Shown here: in pieces, positions 4,978 to 5,646 of the stretch | Numbering within the stretch: the stretch's first letter is position 1 | How the letters are laid out: the number at the start of each line of letters is the position of its first letter | Origin: Trebonia sp. | Lineage (GTDB): Bacteria > Actinomycetota > Actinomycetes > Streptosporangiales > Streptosporangiaceae | Length of the DNA: 5,646 nt | NCBI GenBank assembly: GCA_030043595.1 | Contig: JASHXJ010000015.1 | Span: forward strand, 1-5,646 | Reading direction: 5' to 3' | The notes under the pieces: generated by a model | Told to the model about the DNA's origin: nothing | The model's database searches: none | What the model saw: the letters and a program-made list of their open reading frames with translations, nothing else | Translations under genes and position numbers: made by a program

Positions 4978-5646
4978 TCAGCCCAGGGCGGCCAGCAGCG
5001 GCGTCAGGGCGGCCGCGTCGTCGTCGGGGACGGCGAGCAGGACGCCGCTGACCATGGACCGGGCCTTCGTGAGCAGGCCGACGGCAAGCTCGAGCCCGGC
5101 CGCGCGCGCGGCGCCGCGGCCCGCCTTCTCGAGCACGTCGAGTGTCGAGGCCGGGATCGTGACGCCGGGCACTTCGTGGGCCAGGTAGTCCGCGTCCTCG
5201 AACGAGCGCAACGGGGCGACCGACAGCAGCAGCGGGACGCCGGTCCCGTCAAGCGCGTCGACCAGCCTGCTCAGCGACTCCAGCTCGTACGCCGGCCAGC
5301 TGATCAGGAACTGCGCGCCGGCACGGATCTTGGCGTGCGCGCGGGCGATCTCGGCGTCGGGATCGCGGGCGCCGGGGTTCACCCGTGCCCCGATGCAGAA
5401 CGACGTGCGCGTGGTGAGCGCGAGCCCGTTGGAGTCACGCCCGGCGTTCAGGCCCGCGAGCAGCGCGGTCAGGCCCACCGAGTCCACTTCCCAGGTGCCG
5501 TCCACCGCCGGGTAGTCGCCGAGCACCGGCGGGCTGCCGGTGGCGGAGACCACGGACCGGATGCCGAGCGCGTGCGCGCCGAGCAGGTCGGCCTGCAAGG
5601 ACATGATCGTCTTGTCCCAGGTGGTCACCGTCGCGATCGTCTCGAC
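4978..5646 (-). CDS. Methylenetetrahydrofolate reductase-type domain, C-terminal part (cut by window edge)
   Basis: The open frame runs to the last base of the window, so the N-terminus is missing and the GTG at 5628 is probably internal. The 222 visible residues contain TTWDKTIMSLQADLLGAHAL, then GIRSVVSATGSPPVLGDYP and VDSVGLTALLAGLN. These are hallmarks of the FAD-dependent MTHFR TIM barrel (TGxPP and GDYP motifs), which reduces methylenetetrahydrofolate to methyl-THF. Later segments (ARAHAKIRAGAQFLISWP, then VPLLLSVAPLRSFEDADYLAHEVPGV) also fit. This style of sequence resembles the C-terminal half of bifunctional homocysteine S-methyltransferase/MTHFR proteins (YitJ type), so the missing part may hold the methyltransferase domain, but a stand-alone MetF cannot be excluded. 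The usual TQ before the pocket Pro is SW here. The gene lies 45 bp upstream of the dimethylformamidase-like ATG on the same strand. Confidence 0.8.
   Translation of the reverse strand, partial: VETIATVTTWDKTIMSLQADLLGAHALGIRSVVSATGSPPVLGDYPAVDGTWEVDSVGLTALLAGLNAGRDSNGLALTTRTSFCIGARVNPGARDPDAEIARAHAKIRAGAQFLISWPAYELESLSRLVDALDGTGVPLLLSVAPLRSFEDADYLAHEVPGVTIPASTLDVLEKAGRGAARAAGLELAVGLLTKARSMVSGVLLAVPDDDAAALTPLLAALG

Noticed and set aside
1..5646. tRNA, rRNA, CRISPR arrays, insertion sequences or attachment sites
   Set aside because: No repeat-spacer pattern, transposase motif or structural RNA signature was seen. Nearly all bases belong to coding genes or the one divergent promoter region.

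Overview
This window is high-GC actinobacterial DNA that carries a mycofactocin (mft) biosynthesis locus. The assignment rests on the precursor peptide MftA, a 33-residue gene ending in the hallmark IDGMCGVY, with MftB, MftC and the N-terminus of MftF immediately downstream. The GC-rich codon use, GTG starts and ATGA-type overlaps fit Actinomycetota. I cannot name the genus from sequence alone.

Layout: on the minus strand, read from about 1890 down to 1, run mftA, mftB, mftC and the first 90 codons of mftF. The genes overlap or nearly touch, so this is one tight operon. A divergent intergenic region (1889-2034) follows. It holds a good minus-strand promoter (TTGATT-N17-TACGCT), a strong Shine-Dalgarno for mftA and two related GGCAC/GTGCC palindromes whose centres lie exactly 40 bp apart. 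One palindrome fills the spacer between the -35 and -10 boxes, the expected place for a TetR-type repressor operator. On the plus strand come mftR (TetR family) and mftE (creatininase-family peptidase). mftE appears to start at a CTG that overlaps the mftR stop as CTGA. Its reading frame runs about 125 bp antisense into the next gene.

The right half (3349-5646, minus strand) holds two further genes: a Tat-exported protein of the N,N-dimethylformamidase beta-subunit-like family and, 45 bp upstream of its preferred start, the C-terminal part of a methylenetetrahydrofolate-reductase-type protein cut by the window edge.

How the genes work together: MftB presents the MftA C-terminus to the radical-SAM enzyme MftC, which decarboxylates and cyclises the terminal Val-Tyr. 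MftE releases the cyclised dipeptide. MftD (not in this window) would oxidise it, and MftF adds the glucose chain. MftR probably represses the locus through the palindromes. Compared with the mycobacterial order mftR|mftABCDEF, here mftE has moved behind mftR, and mftD is absent between mftC and mftF. The biosynthetic system is known; the gene order, operator layout and start/stop structure of mftE are the parts worth a second look.
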